Shown here piece after piece: positions 25,088 through 32,750 of a DNA stretch of 32,750 nucleotides (position 1 is the stretch's first letter; every line of letters begins with the position of its first letter). Location of the stretch: the NCBI GenBank assembly GCA_002724415.1, contig PBOU01000074.1, positions 1 to 32,750 on the forward strand, read 5' to 3'. A program made the position numbers and the translations under genes. The DNA comes from Planctomycetaceae bacterium (GTDB lineage Bacteria > Planctomycetota > Planctomycetia > Planctomycetales > Planctomycetaceae). Below the pieces are notes generated by a model. That model had not been told where the DNA came from. It was given only the letters and a program-made list of their open reading frames with translations, and ran no database searches.

Positions 25088-26898
25088 ACGCCAAAGGCCT
25101 CCGCCAGGCATTTGTGGCCGGAAGCACCGTCTTCGAGTCCCACGGCAACACTGATACGGATCTCGCTGGTGTTGATCATCTGGATATTGATTCCAGCGAC
25201 GGCCAATGCCCCGAACATCCTTTCGCCCACCCCGGTATGACTCCTCAATCCGATTCCCACGACCGAGAGCAAAGCGACATCCCGGTCAAAGCTGATCTCC
25301 ACCCCGCCCCAACCATCGGCAACCGCTCGGACCAACAGCAAGGCCGCGTCGAGATCACGACGTGGAACGGTGAACGACAGGCTGGCGTGCCCTCCCCCTC
25401 CCCCCCCGCCGCGAGAATCGTTTTGGACGATCATGTCAACCATGATGCCACCTTCAGCAACCGCCGAGAACAACGCAGCGGCCACACCGGCTGTATTGGG
25501 AATCCCCCGCACTGTTATCCGTGACTGTTCATCGTCCAGTTGCACCTCACTGACGACGATGTCCTCCATACTCGCAAGTCGATCGACGACGTCTTGTTCC
25601 AATTCTTCGCGCTCGGACAACTCGGCACGACGATCGGCCACCGGCAATTCCACGCCCACGCCCAACCCTTCAGTTTCTTCCTCGTGCAGGTCGAAACCGT
25701 TGTGAACCGCCGCCACAGCGTCCTCGCAACGTTCACGATCCACCAGGACCGAAATCTTGATTTCGCTTGTGCTGATCATATTCAGATTCACACCCACATC
25801 GCCAAGCGTCTGGAACATGTGTGCTGCAACACCCGTGTGAGATCGCATTCCGCGACCAACTGCGGAGACCTTGCTGAGATTTTGACCGTGGTCGACCTCT
25901 CCATCGCCCAGGTCGGCCACGGCCGCTGCCGCCGCAACCAATGCTTCGTCACGGTTCTGCTCTGGAACGGTGAAGGACACTTCCGCGAGGCCATGTTGTC
26001 CGACGTTTTGGACAATCATGTCAACCGGAAGAGACTCCTCGGCCAATCGACGAAACACCTCACCCATGACGCCAGGACGATCGGGAACACCAACAAGTCC
26101 AATTCGAACTTCATCCCGGACCAGTGCCACACCGGTGATCAGCCGGGCCCCCGAGTCACTGTCCTCGGGAACGACTGTTATCAGGGTGCCGTCGCTTTCG
26201 CTCGCCGCCGGACGCACCCGCACTGGAACCCGGTATTTTTTTGCAAATTCAATGGACCGCGAGTGCATGACCCCAGCACCCAGGCTGGCCAGTTCCAGCA
26301 TCTCGTCGTAAGAAATTCGCCGCAACAATCGAGCCGATTCGACAATCCTCGGGTCGGTCGACAACACACCGTCAACATCCGTAAAGATTTGACATTCATC
26401 AGCCTGCAAAACTGCTGCCAACGCAGTCGCCGTCGTGTCACTTCCTCCGCGGCCCAGTGTCGTGATGTTCCGATCGTCGTCAATTCCCTGGAAACCGGCG
26501 GCTATGACAATCCGTCCGGCTTGCAATGTCTCACGCATCCGCCGGGTCGAAATATCGATGATCCGTGCCTGGGTGTGCGACGAATCGGTGTGAATTCCGA
26601 TCTGGGCACCGGTCATGCTGATGGCTTCGGCCCCCTCGGCAGCCACCGCCATCGCCATCAACGCGACCGACTCTTGTTCACCAGTCGAGAGCAACATGTC
26701 CATCTCGCGAGCCGACGGACTGTCGGTAATCTCCTCGGCCAAGCTCACCAACTCGTCAGTCTTTTTCCCCCGTGCGCTGACAACGACAACCACCTGGTGC
26801 CCCGCCCGGTGAGCCGCCACCGCACGCCGGGCCGCGCCGCGGAGACGCCCCGCATCGGCCACACTCGTTCCACCAAACTTTTGAACGATCAACGACAT
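25084..26898 (-). CDS. lysC: Aspartate kinase with four ACT domains
   Basis: ATG 26898 gives 604 residues beginning MSLIVQKFGGTS, the usual start of aspartokinases; an upstream in-frame extension has no conserved sequence. The kinase domain (about 1-245) shows KFGGTS, MTGAQ, GRGGSDTTA and TDVDGVLSTDPR. It is followed by two tandem ACT pairs (about 265-415 and 450-604), against one pair in the common 400-residue enzyme. The first pair contains MRSHTGVAAHMF and STSEIKISVLV; the second repeats these as LRSHTGVGERMF and NTSEIRISVAV. This four-ACT layout is known from cyanobacteria. It catalyses the first step from aspartate to lysine, threonine and methionine, and the ACT domains are expected to bind feedback amino acids. 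A run of seven Gly precedes HASLSF. Confidence 0.95.
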   Translation of the reverse strand: MSLIVQKFGGTSVADAGRLRGAARRAVAAHRAGHQVVVVVSARGKKTDELVSLAEEITDSPSAREMDMLLSTGEQESVALMAMAVAAEGAEAISMTGAQIGIHTDSSHTQARIIDISTRRMRETLQAGRIVIAAGFQGIDDDRNITTLGRGGSDTTATALAAVLQADECQIFTDVDGVLSTDPRIVESARLLRRISYDEMLELASLGAGVMHSRSIEFAKKYRVPVRVRPAASESDGTLITVVPEDSDSGARLITGVALVRDEVRIGLVGVPDRPGVMGEVFRRLAEESLPVDMIVQNVGQHGLAEVSFTVPEQNRDEALVAAAAAVADLGDGEVDHGQNLSKVSAVGRGMRSHTGVAAHMFQTLGDVGVNLNMISTSEIKISVLVDRERCEDAVAAVHNGFDLHEEETEGLGVGVELPVADRRAELSEREELEQDVVDRLASMEDIVVSEVQLDDEQSRITVRGIPNTAGVAAALFSAVAEGGIMVDMIVQNDSRGGGGGGGHASLSFTVPRRDLDAALLLVRAVADGWGGVEISFDRDVALLSVVGIGLRSHTGVGERMFGALAVAGINIQMINTSEIRISVAVGLEDGASGHKCLAEAFGV

Positions 26899-27009
26899 TG
26901 CCTGACCTGCCCAGCGCCGATGTGACACAGTCCCACCACGGGGATTGAGCGAGCATAACGGGTCGTGCCCCGCGTGGGCAGGTCCCAGATCTCGCTCCAC
27001 GTCCCCCGG

Positions 27010-27039
27010 GGCGGCCCGACAGCACCCGGTCGGACCGCC
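27010..27039 (-). terminator. GC-rich hairpin downstream of the glutaminase-fold gene
   Basis: On the minus strand GGCGGTCCGAC and GTCGGGCCGCC form an 11-bp stem with one G-U pair around an 8-nt loop, 22 bp after the stop at 27062. There is no T-run, so it may stabilise a 3' end or be a weak terminator separating that gene from aspartate kinase. On the plus strand the same repeat has a C-A mismatch. Confidence 0.5.
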
Positions 27040-27061
27040 TATCCCATGTTGTCACCAGGTC

Positions 27062-27820
27062 TCAGGCCGCTTTCCGTTTGAACGGAACCACTGCAGGTGA
27101 TCCGGCCGCCGCATCCAGCAACGATTCGAAGATCTGCATGTCCAGGGCACTCGCGGTCGTATTTTCCGGATGCCATTGAACGCCCATGCAGAACCATCGT
27201 TCGTCATCTGCCTCGATTGCTTCGATCACTCCGTCCGGAGTGCGAGCCGACACAACAAACCCGTCGGCGGGTTCGTCGATCGACATGTGATGCTGGCTGT
27301 TGACCCGAATTTCGCCCGGACCATAAATCGAATCGACTCGTGACCCGGGTTCAATCTCCAGGACGTGCCGCAATGTCGTTTCCACAGAGTCCCTGTGAAG
27401 GATCGATTTCGGGACATCTTCGGGAACATGGGCGAAAAGACTTCCACCACACACGACGTTCAGTGTCTGCATCCCAGCACCGATGGCGAGCATCGGGATC
27501 CGCATGTCGACCGCCAGCTGACACAAACGACGATCGAAATCTTCCCGTCGTTGCGGCATCGGCCTCGAGGTGGGATGAGCCTGCAGACCAAGGCGTCCAG
27601 GATCCAGGTCATAGGTGCAACCAGCCAGGACCAGGCCGTCGAGTTTCTTCAACAACTGCTTGAGATCGTCATCCTCGGCCATTGGGGGAATCAACACGGG
27701 GATACCACCACAGGCTGCAACACTGTCGTAGTAACCGGTATTGAACCAACTCAGTGCTCCTGCATCTTGTTTGGCCGCTCGAAAATCACCGTTGATTCCA
27801 ACCCACGGTTTTCCACTCAT
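27062..27820 (-). CDS. Class I glutamine-amidotransferase-fold protein (peptidase C26 family) lacking the catalytic Cys
   Basis: This 252-residue protein resembles gamma-glutamyl-gamma-aminobutyrate hydrolases (PuuD-like): VGINGDFR at the start, GCTYDLDP in place of the GGxDxxP segment, VNSQHHMSI and the GVQWHPE triad segment (H217, E219). The nucleophile elbow, normally GICRGMQ, reads AIGAGMQ (112-118), so the catalytic Cys is Gly114 and the oxyanion residues also differ. The protein is therefore unlikely to hydrolyse glutamine-type amides by the standard mechanism and may be a pseudo-enzyme or binding protein. ATG 27820 and an in-frame TTG at 27823 are both possible starts, with AAGGA upstream. 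A possible small ORF overlaps its 5' end. Confidence 0.85.
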   Translation of the reverse strand: MSGKPWVGINGDFRAAKQDAGALSWFNTGYYDSVAACGGIPVLIPPMAEDDDLKQLLKKLDGLVLAGCTYDLDPGRLGLQAHPTSRPMPQRREDFDRRLCQLAVDMRIPMLAIGAGMQTLNVVCGGSLFAHVPEDVPKSILHRDSVETTLRHVLEIEPGSRVDSIYGPGEIRVNSQHHMSIDEPADGFVVSARTPDGVIEAIEADDERWFCMGVQWHPENTTASALDMQIFESLLDAAAGSPAVVPFKRKAA

Positions 27821-28073
27821 CAATCAGGTTCCTTCCTGGTTCCGTGCACTTCCTTGTGCACTGACATTCACTCGCCACGACCGGCTTGTTGAGCCGGCTG
27901 GCCTTCTTCAACTCGTGATCCGTCCTGGACCGCGAGAGGTTTTTACCGTCATGCGCGTCAAAAGGATGACCGCACACCGGCCACTGAGGGAGATGCCGAC
28001 AATCCGCCCACCGGGTCACAGCATGTGACTTCCGATATTTCGACGGCGCACGCCGCCTGGCGATAGCTGGCAT
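27786..28073 (-). CDS. Possible small Cys-rich ORF overlapping the glutaminase-fold gene start
   Basis: ATG 28073 has AGGAG (28081-28085) exactly 7 nt upstream and opens a 95-residue frame ending at 27786, overlapping the next gene's start by about 35 bp in another frame. It lies 68 nt after the start predicted from the promoter at 28148-28175. The product is basic with C25, C34, C70, C72, C76 and several His (a WPVCGHP segment), but matches no family I know. A good ribosome site plus promoter supports it, while its odd composition argues against it. It could be a leader peptide, or simply chance. Confidence 0.3.
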   Translation of the reverse strand: MPAIARRRAPSKYRKSHAVTRWADCRHLPQWPVCGHPFDAHDGKNLSRSRTDHELKKASRLNKPVVASECQCTRKCTEPGRNLIDEWKTVGWNQR

Positions 28074-28092
28074 TCCATTGCTCCTAGATCGG

Positions 28093-28111
28093 CGACGACT
28101 TCCTGTCGTCG
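28093..28111. other. 7-bp perfect hairpin in the leader of the small ORF
   Basis: CGACGAC-TTCCT-GTCGTCG is a perfect inverted repeat between the predicted promoter and the AGGAG box at 28081-28085. On the transcribed minus strand the loop reads AGGAA, itself Shine-Dalgarno-like. It may affect translation of the small ORF; there is no T-run. A second perfect hairpin, CCGGCT/AGCCGG, lies at 27881-27897. The remainder of the 375-bp gap 27821-28195 shows nothing else. Confidence 0.4.
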
Positions 28112-28147
28112 AAGTCGGACGCATCCTTGCGAACGACGTTGAGGGCG

Positions 28148-28175
28148 ATGCTACAACGCAGGATCGGATTGTCAA
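28148..28175 (-). promoter_or_regulatory. Candidate promoter for the small ORF and glutaminase-fold gene
   Basis: On the minus strand a perfect TTGACA box (28170-28175) is followed after 16 bp by TAGCAT (28148-28153, 4 of 6). It lies about 20 bp beyond the stop of the MFS gene and would give a leader of some 320 nt for the glutaminase-fold gene. Confidence 0.45.
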
Positions 28176-28195
28176 GAACCCATTTTGTTTTTTTT

Positions 28196-29383
28196 CTATT
28201 CCGCTTCACCACCAGCCTTCGGAAGGAACATGGCTCCAATCGAGGCGACAATCAAAAACGGAAGAAAGGCCCAGACTGCCAGTTGCGGTTTGGACAGATC
28301 CTGAAAATAAGTCGTGAAGGGCGCTTCAATCAATCCTCCAACACCCCAGGCCAACCCCATGGTCATCGCCGACGCCACTCCCGCTCCACGTGGGAACAAT
28401 TGTTGTGCGTAGGACACCATCGTCGGCGTTGTCCCCCACAGCACCAGGCCGGTGGGAACAAGAACCCCAATCAACAACCACGTCGGGCAACCGTTCCAGC
28501 CCCACAACGCCAACAACGGCAAACCCAGCAATGGACACGCCACCATGAAACGACGCTCCCAGCCGGCCGGAAACAACAACGCCATCAGCGTCATGCCTCC
28601 GCTTGCTGAGACAAGAAACAACGATTGCACCAACCCCACGGTTCTCTCGTCGAACCCGCGATCAGCAAGAGTGAAGGACATGACCTTGCTCATTCCCATG
28701 TTGGGCACCAATCGACACGAGCACACCAACAGGAGAGCCAGCGCCAAACCGATCCGCCCATCAAACATCTCTCTCAGTCCGCGGGCCTTGCCAGCCTCCC
28801 CCGGCTCCTTGCCCGGGTTCCCCACAGGCTCCCCCCGGGTGGTACCCCAGTACAAAACCGGAATCGCGATCAGCAAGCCAGGCATGAGGTACAACAACCC
28901 CTCAAGATCCCAACGTTGAACAACGTAACCACTCAGTAACGGCCCCAGTGACAGCCCCAGCGAGCCACCGAGCATAAAAATAGACAAACCTCGAGTCCGG
29001 TTTCCGGGCAAGAGTGTCCCGGCCCGGACTGCCGCTTCCGGATGAAATGCTCCAACCGACACACCGCCCACGATGAACAAAGCACTCAACCAAGCCACAC
29101 GCCCCTCAGCCGCAACGCCTCCCACTGCCGTCAGGCACACGACAGCCAGAACCGGCCCCGCAAACATCAACCACCGCAGGCGCTTCCGTTCTCGCAAGAA
29201 ACCAAACACGCCCTGGGCCAGCGACGTGGGCATCGAGTGGGCCAGCATCACCCCGACCAGGCTCAATCCGGCCAGTCGACACTCCACGGTGATGCGATCC
29301 CAGAGCGGCGAGACCAACAACGCACTGGTATCGACGATCGTGTGCAGCAGTGCCAAACAAACCAGGGGCAGATAGAGCCGCAT
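28196..29383 (-). CDS. MFS transporter, Fsr-like (fosmidomycin-resistance type)
   Basis: The 395-residue protein has about twelve membrane helices in two halves linked by a soluble loop (about 188-207). The motif GAFHPEAA at 111-118 in helix 4 is the hallmark of the Fsr/fosmidomycin-resistance MFS branch. Such transporters export small anionic drugs or metabolites with a proton. The start ATG directly abuts the TGA of the M81 gene (no gap), so the two are translationally coupled and the substrate is probably linked to that peptidase. It is the last gene of the ABC-M81-MFS operon; a promoter for the next transcript begins just after its stop. Confidence 0.85.
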   Translation of the reverse strand: MRLYLPLVCLALLHTIVDTSALLVSPLWDRITVECRLAGLSLVGVMLAHSMPTSLAQGVFGFLRERKRLRWLMFAGPVLAVVCLTAVGGVAAEGRVAWLSALFIVGGVSVGAFHPEAAVRAGTLLPGNRTRGLSIFMLGGSLGLSLGPLLSGYVVQRWDLEGLLYLMPGLLIAIPVLYWGTTRGEPVGNPGKEPGEAGKARGLREMFDGRIGLALALLLVCSCRLVPNMGMSKVMSFTLADRGFDERTVGLVQSLFLVSASGGMTLMALLFPAGWERRFMVACPLLGLPLLALWGWNGCPTWLLIGVLVPTGLVLWGTTPTMVSYAQQLFPRGAGVASAMTMGLAWGVGGLIEAPFTTYFQDLSKPQLAVWAFLPFLIVASIGAMFLPKAGGEAE

Positions 29384-30898
29384 TCAGCCAATCCGCCCAA
29401 ACAGTTCTTGTTCCCCCAGTTCCGCGTCCAACGGATAAATTGGGCGACGGACCTGTTGGTAATCAAAACACGAGAAATCTGGACGGTGGATCCCTGGAGT
29501 ATCCGCATCGAAGATTGTGTCGGCCAACGGTCCAACGTCCGCCCGAAAATGAACGGCACTCTTCACAACCAACAGCCGTTTGTCCCGGGGTTCAACCCCA
29601 ACAACCCGTACCATTTCCGCATCGAGCAACTGCATGCGTCGACTGGCCACCACCACCTCGACACCGCCAATTTCCAGCACAGCCATCGCGCCCAGATCAC
29701 CTGGACATCCGCGCCGCATCGGGCCACGGAAGGTGAATTGTCCGTCCCCCAACCGCTTGACCTTCGCCTGGGCCGCAATTGTTTCACCATGAAACGAATC
29801 GGTCTTGCCGCCGATTTGAAATTCGGCCTCGGCACCCAATCCCAGTTCGTGGGCCCGTTTGGCTGTGTCTGGATCGTACAAAACGCCAACCACACCACCT
29901 TGAAAATCGGCCGCGATCATGGCTTTCAGTGCAATCGTACCGTCGCAGGGAGCACCACCTCCGGGATTATCCGAGCCATCAGCGAGGATCACCAACCCGG
30001 ATGCCTGTTCACGGGAAAACTGCATCGCATCCTCCACCGTGGTCAACCGTGGCTGCAATTCATCTCTCAAGGCCCACAACCTCGCGGCAAGTTCCTCAAC
30101 CCGTTTTTCGGCAAGTTCTTGATCCCCGTTTGATGTGACCAATGCGGTCACGCCCGCGTCGCGGATATCTGCAAACGGGAACCCCATGGCAATCGTCGCA
30201 GTTACAATGCCGGGCTCTGACTCCAGGTCGTGCAATTGCCCAATCAGGCTTTGCATCGGTTCTCGCAAAGTGCACTGCATTGGGGGCATCGTCATCAATG
30301 GCAACTGCCGGAACGCCTGGGTCGGCCGAACGTCCCCCTTGATGACCGCCTCGAGTACTCCAATCGCCTCGCGGCCACGTGCGTTCATGTCGACGTGCGG
30401 GTATGTGTCATACCCGATCAGACAATCGGATTCCGACGCCATTTGCTCGGTGATGTTGGCATGCAGATCCAACGTCACAACAACCGGCATAGCGGTCCCC
30501 ACCAGTTGTCGCACTGCGGCGATGATAGTCCCTTCCGCATCCTCGTGGTCGTCAGCCACCATCGCTCCGTGCAGATCCAGCACCACGCCGTCACACGGAC
30601 CGGCAGCCTCAATCCGACTCAACAACAGGTCCAGCATGTGATCAAACGCTACCTGTTGGACCGGCCCGGCCGGCTGTGCCCGAACGCTCAACACCGGCTC
30701 GAGATCAATCCCGCGGGCGAGAGATTCGTCCAGGTAACCACCGTGTACGGTACCTGTCCCCGTGTAGAGTTCTCTCAATCGTTGCCCACCGATCAATTCG
30801 TCGCCGCAATCACTGTCTCTCTGAAAATCAGCCAGCGTCGTTGGCACCGTGGCAAACGTATTGGTCTCGTGTTGAATTCCACCACTCACAATTCTCAT
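29384..30898 (-). CDS. M81 family metallopeptidase (MlrC type)
   Basis: ATG 30898 gives 504 residues and is supported by GGAGAG 6 nt upstream; the in-frame extension to 30940 overlaps the ABC gene and is not conserved-looking. Family marks are GGIQHETNTF (6-15), LDLHGAM (107-113), TLDLHANI (142-149) and YDTYPHVDM (163-171), whose His and Asp residues would bind zinc. The M81 family is named after MlrC, which cleaves linearised microcystin in Sphingomonas; most members have no known substrate. The C-terminal third (about 300-504) contains the DGSDNPGGGAPCDG motif of the second family domain. It lies 11 bp after the ABC exporter and abuts the MFS gene. Confidence 0.92.
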   Translation of the reverse strand: MRIVSGGIQHETNTFATVPTTLADFQRDSDCGDELIGGQRLRELYTGTGTVHGGYLDESLARGIDLEPVLSVRAQPAGPVQQVAFDHMLDLLLSRIEAAGPCDGVVLDLHGAMVADDHEDAEGTIIAAVRQLVGTAMPVVVTLDLHANITEQMASESDCLIGYDTYPHVDMNARGREAIGVLEAVIKGDVRPTQAFRQLPLMTMPPMQCTLREPMQSLIGQLHDLESEPGIVTATIAMGFPFADIRDAGVTALVTSNGDQELAEKRVEELAARLWALRDELQPRLTTVEDAMQFSREQASGLVILADGSDNPGGGAPCDGTIALKAMIAADFQGGVVGVLYDPDTAKRAHELGLGAEAEFQIGGKTDSFHGETIAAQAKVKRLGDGQFTFRGPMRRGCPGDLGAMAVLEIGGVEVVVASRRMQLLDAEMVRVVGVEPRDKRLLVVKSAVHFRADVGPLADTIFDADTPGIHRPDFSCFDYQQVRRPIYPLDAELGEQELFGRIG

Positions 30899-30909
30899 CG
30901 ACTTCTCTC

Positions 30910-32655
30910 CTACCAGACCACGTCTTCTCGAATTCTGCACAGCCGTGCGAACGGCCCGTCTGCAACAGCGAGATCGGCATACGTCCCGGTTTCAACAACT
31001 TGTCCCGACTCGAAGACCACGATGCGATCAGCCGACGCGATGGTGGAGAGACGATGAGCGACCACCAGGACCGTTCGGCCCCGGGTGGCCTCTTCAAGTG
31101 CCACCTTGATCCGCGACTCTGTCGCCTCATCCACAGCACTGGTCGCTTCATCGAGCACCAGCACCGGGGCATCCTTGATCAACGCTCTTGCCAACGCAAT
31201 CCGTTGCTTCTGGCCGCCTGACAATCGTATCCCCCGTTCCCCGACGACAGTCTCCAACCCATCCTGCATCAACGAAACAAATTCTTCCACGCCGGAGACC
31301 CTCACCGCGTTGTCCACGACGTCCTCAGGCACATCCAAACGCCCCAGCAACAGGTTTTCGCGGATCGTACCGGCCAGAAGAAACACGTCCTGGGACACGA
31401 CGGCCACTTGTTCCCTCAGCCACGCCAACGGGATCTGCGACACGTCCGCGTCACCCAGTTTGACGACGCCTGATTGAGGCTCGTAAAACCGGACCAACAG
31501 GTGGCACGCTGTCGTTTTGCCGACTCCGGTCGCTCCAACGATCGCCACGGTTTCTCCAGGAGCAACCTCGAATGACACGTCTTGCAACACCGGCATGCCG
31601 TTGGCGTATTGGAAGGTGACATCCTGAAACGAGATCGACCAAGTCGGATTCTCGGGAATCACCGCATCCGGGGCATCGACGATCGCCGGCGCGGTATCCA
31701 ACAGTTCAAACACCCGTTCAGCACTTGCCGAAGCTTTCTGGAGATTGTCAGTCAGGTTGGCCAGCCGCAAAAACGGCAGAATGATCTGGCCAAGGTAGAG
31801 GAGAAACACCACCAGGTCAGCGACGTCAACTCGCAGGCCAGTGACAGCTGCCGGATCGGTCGTAATCCAGCCCCCCGCCCACACGATCAAGACCAACCCT
31901 GCTCCGCTGGCCGCCTCGATCACTCCCGCGGGAACGAGCGACCACCGGTTGGCGTGGATGATCCGATCACGGTATTCCAAGCTTTCGGATTCGACCCGTG
32001 CCGCCATCGCCGCTTCGGCTCCAAATGACTGGATGATCGTTAGGCCTCCCAGGTGATCCTGGATACGCCCGCTGATTTCAGCAAACCGACTTCGGACCCC
32101 ACGCCACATGTTGCGGGACCGCCTGGCAATCACGTAAACCAACACAGCGATCACCGGCAACGGCGCGAGCGCAACAAGAGCCAGTTGCCAGTTGATGCAA
32201 AACAGCACAACACTCATCGCCACTGGAATCACGATGGCCAGCATCGATTCAGGGATGCCGTGGGCAATGTAGTCCTCGATCGCTGCCACGTCCCCCATGG
32301 TTCGTGCAACCAGGTTACCGGAATGCCTTCGACTCAAATACCCCGGCGACATCTTCTGTAGGTGCCTGTAAACCGACAGTGACAGCCTGTGCAACACGCG
32401 GTACGCAGCGATATGAGAACTCAGTCCATACAAATACCGGACCGCTCCGCGCAAGAGATAAACTGCCGCGACGGCCGCGCCCAGCACCCAAAAACTTCCG
32501 GCGGTACTTGGTTCGCGAAACCACAACAGCATCTGCCGAATCAGGAGTGGCGGGATGATGCCTAATGCGGTGAAGGCCAGGCCGAAGCCGACCGAGAACA
32601 CCATCAACCGTCGATCGCCTTCGAGGGTCTTCCAGATCCGTTTGACAAATTGCAC
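30910..32655 (-). CDS. ABC exporter, fused permease and ATPase (MsbA/lipid-flippase type)
   Basis: The 581-residue half-transporter starts at GTG 32655 with AAAGGAG 10 nt upstream. Six membrane helices occupy residues 1-310. The ATPase has Walker A GATGVGKT (374-381), Q-loop Q422, signature LSGGQ (478-482), Walker B VLVLDE (498-503) and H-loop H534, all intact. It would form a homodimer exporting lipid, peptide or drug. The RHSGNLVARTMGDVAAIEDYI segment (110-130) is typical of type-IV exporters. It is the first gene of an operon with the M81 peptidase and an MFS exporter. The 95 bp upstream, up to the window end, show no convincing promoter. Confidence 0.93.
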   Translation of the reverse strand: MQFVKRIWKTLEGDRRLMVFSVGFGLAFTALGIIPPLLIRQMLLWFREPSTAGSFWVLGAAVAAVYLLRGAVRYLYGLSSHIAAYRVLHRLSLSVYRHLQKMSPGYLSRRHSGNLVARTMGDVAAIEDYIAHGIPESMLAIVIPVAMSVVLFCINWQLALVALAPLPVIAVLVYVIARRSRNMWRGVRSRFAEISGRIQDHLGGLTIIQSFGAEAAMAARVESESLEYRDRIIHANRWSLVPAGVIEAASGAGLVLIVWAGGWITTDPAAVTGLRVDVADLVVFLLYLGQIILPFLRLANLTDNLQKASASAERVFELLDTAPAIVDAPDAVIPENPTWSISFQDVTFQYANGMPVLQDVSFEVAPGETVAIVGATGVGKTTACHLLVRFYEPQSGVVKLGDADVSQIPLAWLREQVAVVSQDVFLLAGTIRENLLLGRLDVPEDVVDNAVRVSGVEEFVSLMQDGLETVVGERGIRLSGGQKQRIALARALIKDAPVLVLDEATSAVDEATESRIKVALEEATRGRTVLVVAHRLSTIASADRIVVFESGQVVETGTYADLAVADGPFARLCRIREDVVW

Positions 32656-32750
32656 GTCGGCCCGACTCCTTTCAATTCGAGTCTGTCAGATTGTCCTCCC
32701 GGCAGCAACGACGTGACATCTGGCCAACGCCTCGTTGCATTCCATCGGCA

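Noticed and set aside
25540-26925. Plus-strand open frame of 461 codons
   Set aside because: Antisense to aspartate kinase, which has every family motif.
29042-30133. Plus-strand open frame of 363 codons
   Set aside because: Antisense to the M81 and MFS genes; no motif and unusual composition.

Overview
The window reads as chromosomal DNA of a planctomycete (Planctomycetota). The pointers are a DUF1598-type secreted protein, a cytochrome b fused to two cytochrome c domains beside a Rieske protein, a FwdC/FhcC-type protein next to OleC and OleD, a cyanobacterial-like aspartate kinase with four ACT domains, and many Pro/Asp/Glu-rich proteins. GC content is moderately high and genes are tightly packed. 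There is no rRNA, recognisable tRNA, CRISPR array, transposase or integrase, so this looks like core chromosome rather than a mobile island.

Layout. Positions 1-2701 (+): the 3' end of an unrecognised gene, then a secreted protein of unknown function. 2716-3501 (-): an SDR oxidoreductase. 3657-7264 (+): a three-gene run with an FhcC-like C1-transfer subunit, OleC (beta-lactone synthetase) and OleD (2-alkyl-3-oxoalkanoate reductase). 7271-9972 (-): a Rieske gene and a cytochrome b-c-c fusion overlapping by 4 bp, preceded by a leader with a palindrome and a GGAA microsatellite. 10210-16168 (-): a DHH phosphoesterase, RibF, an enolase-superfamily protein, a FIST-domain protein and a polytopic membrane protein. 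16169-16603: a gap with a near-consensus promoter and a compact GC-rich structured segment ending in a hairpin plus T-run, a candidate small RNA or attenuator leader. 16604-17195 (+): two TatA-type genes. 17192-18337 (-): KDPG aldolase and a hypothetical protein. 18465-22917 (+): a SHOCT-like membrane protein, ClpX, an FHA protein with a 12-bp tandem repeat, and a non-canonical Nramp-type transporter. 22943-25087 (+): a CaMKII-association-domain-like (NTF2-fold) protein, a degenerate receiver domain and the DUF1598 protein. 25084-26898 (-): aspartate kinase. 27062-28073 (-): a class-I-glutaminase-fold protein that lacks the catalytic Cys, with a possible small ORF and promoter upstream. 28196-32655 (-): an operon of ABC exporter, M81 (MlrC-type) metallopeptidase and MFS transporter.

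Connections. The Rieske protein carries a twin-arginine motif and two TatA-type genes lie about 7 kb away, although no TatC is seen. OleC and OleD are adjacent but OleA and OleB are missing, so the long-chain olefin/beta-lactone pathway must be completed elsewhere. The M81 peptidase sits between two exporters with gaps of 11 and 0 bp, suggesting one export or detoxification unit. Convergent genes are very tightly apposed; two pairs share stop-codon bases. No textbook mobile or defence system was found. The most distinctive items are the structured RNA candidate upstream of tatA, the b-c-c respiratory fusion with its unusual Rieske partner and upstream repeats, the Cys-less glutaminase-fold protein, and the ABC-M81-MFS operon. 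All functional calls come from reading the sequence by eye; no search or folding program was run.
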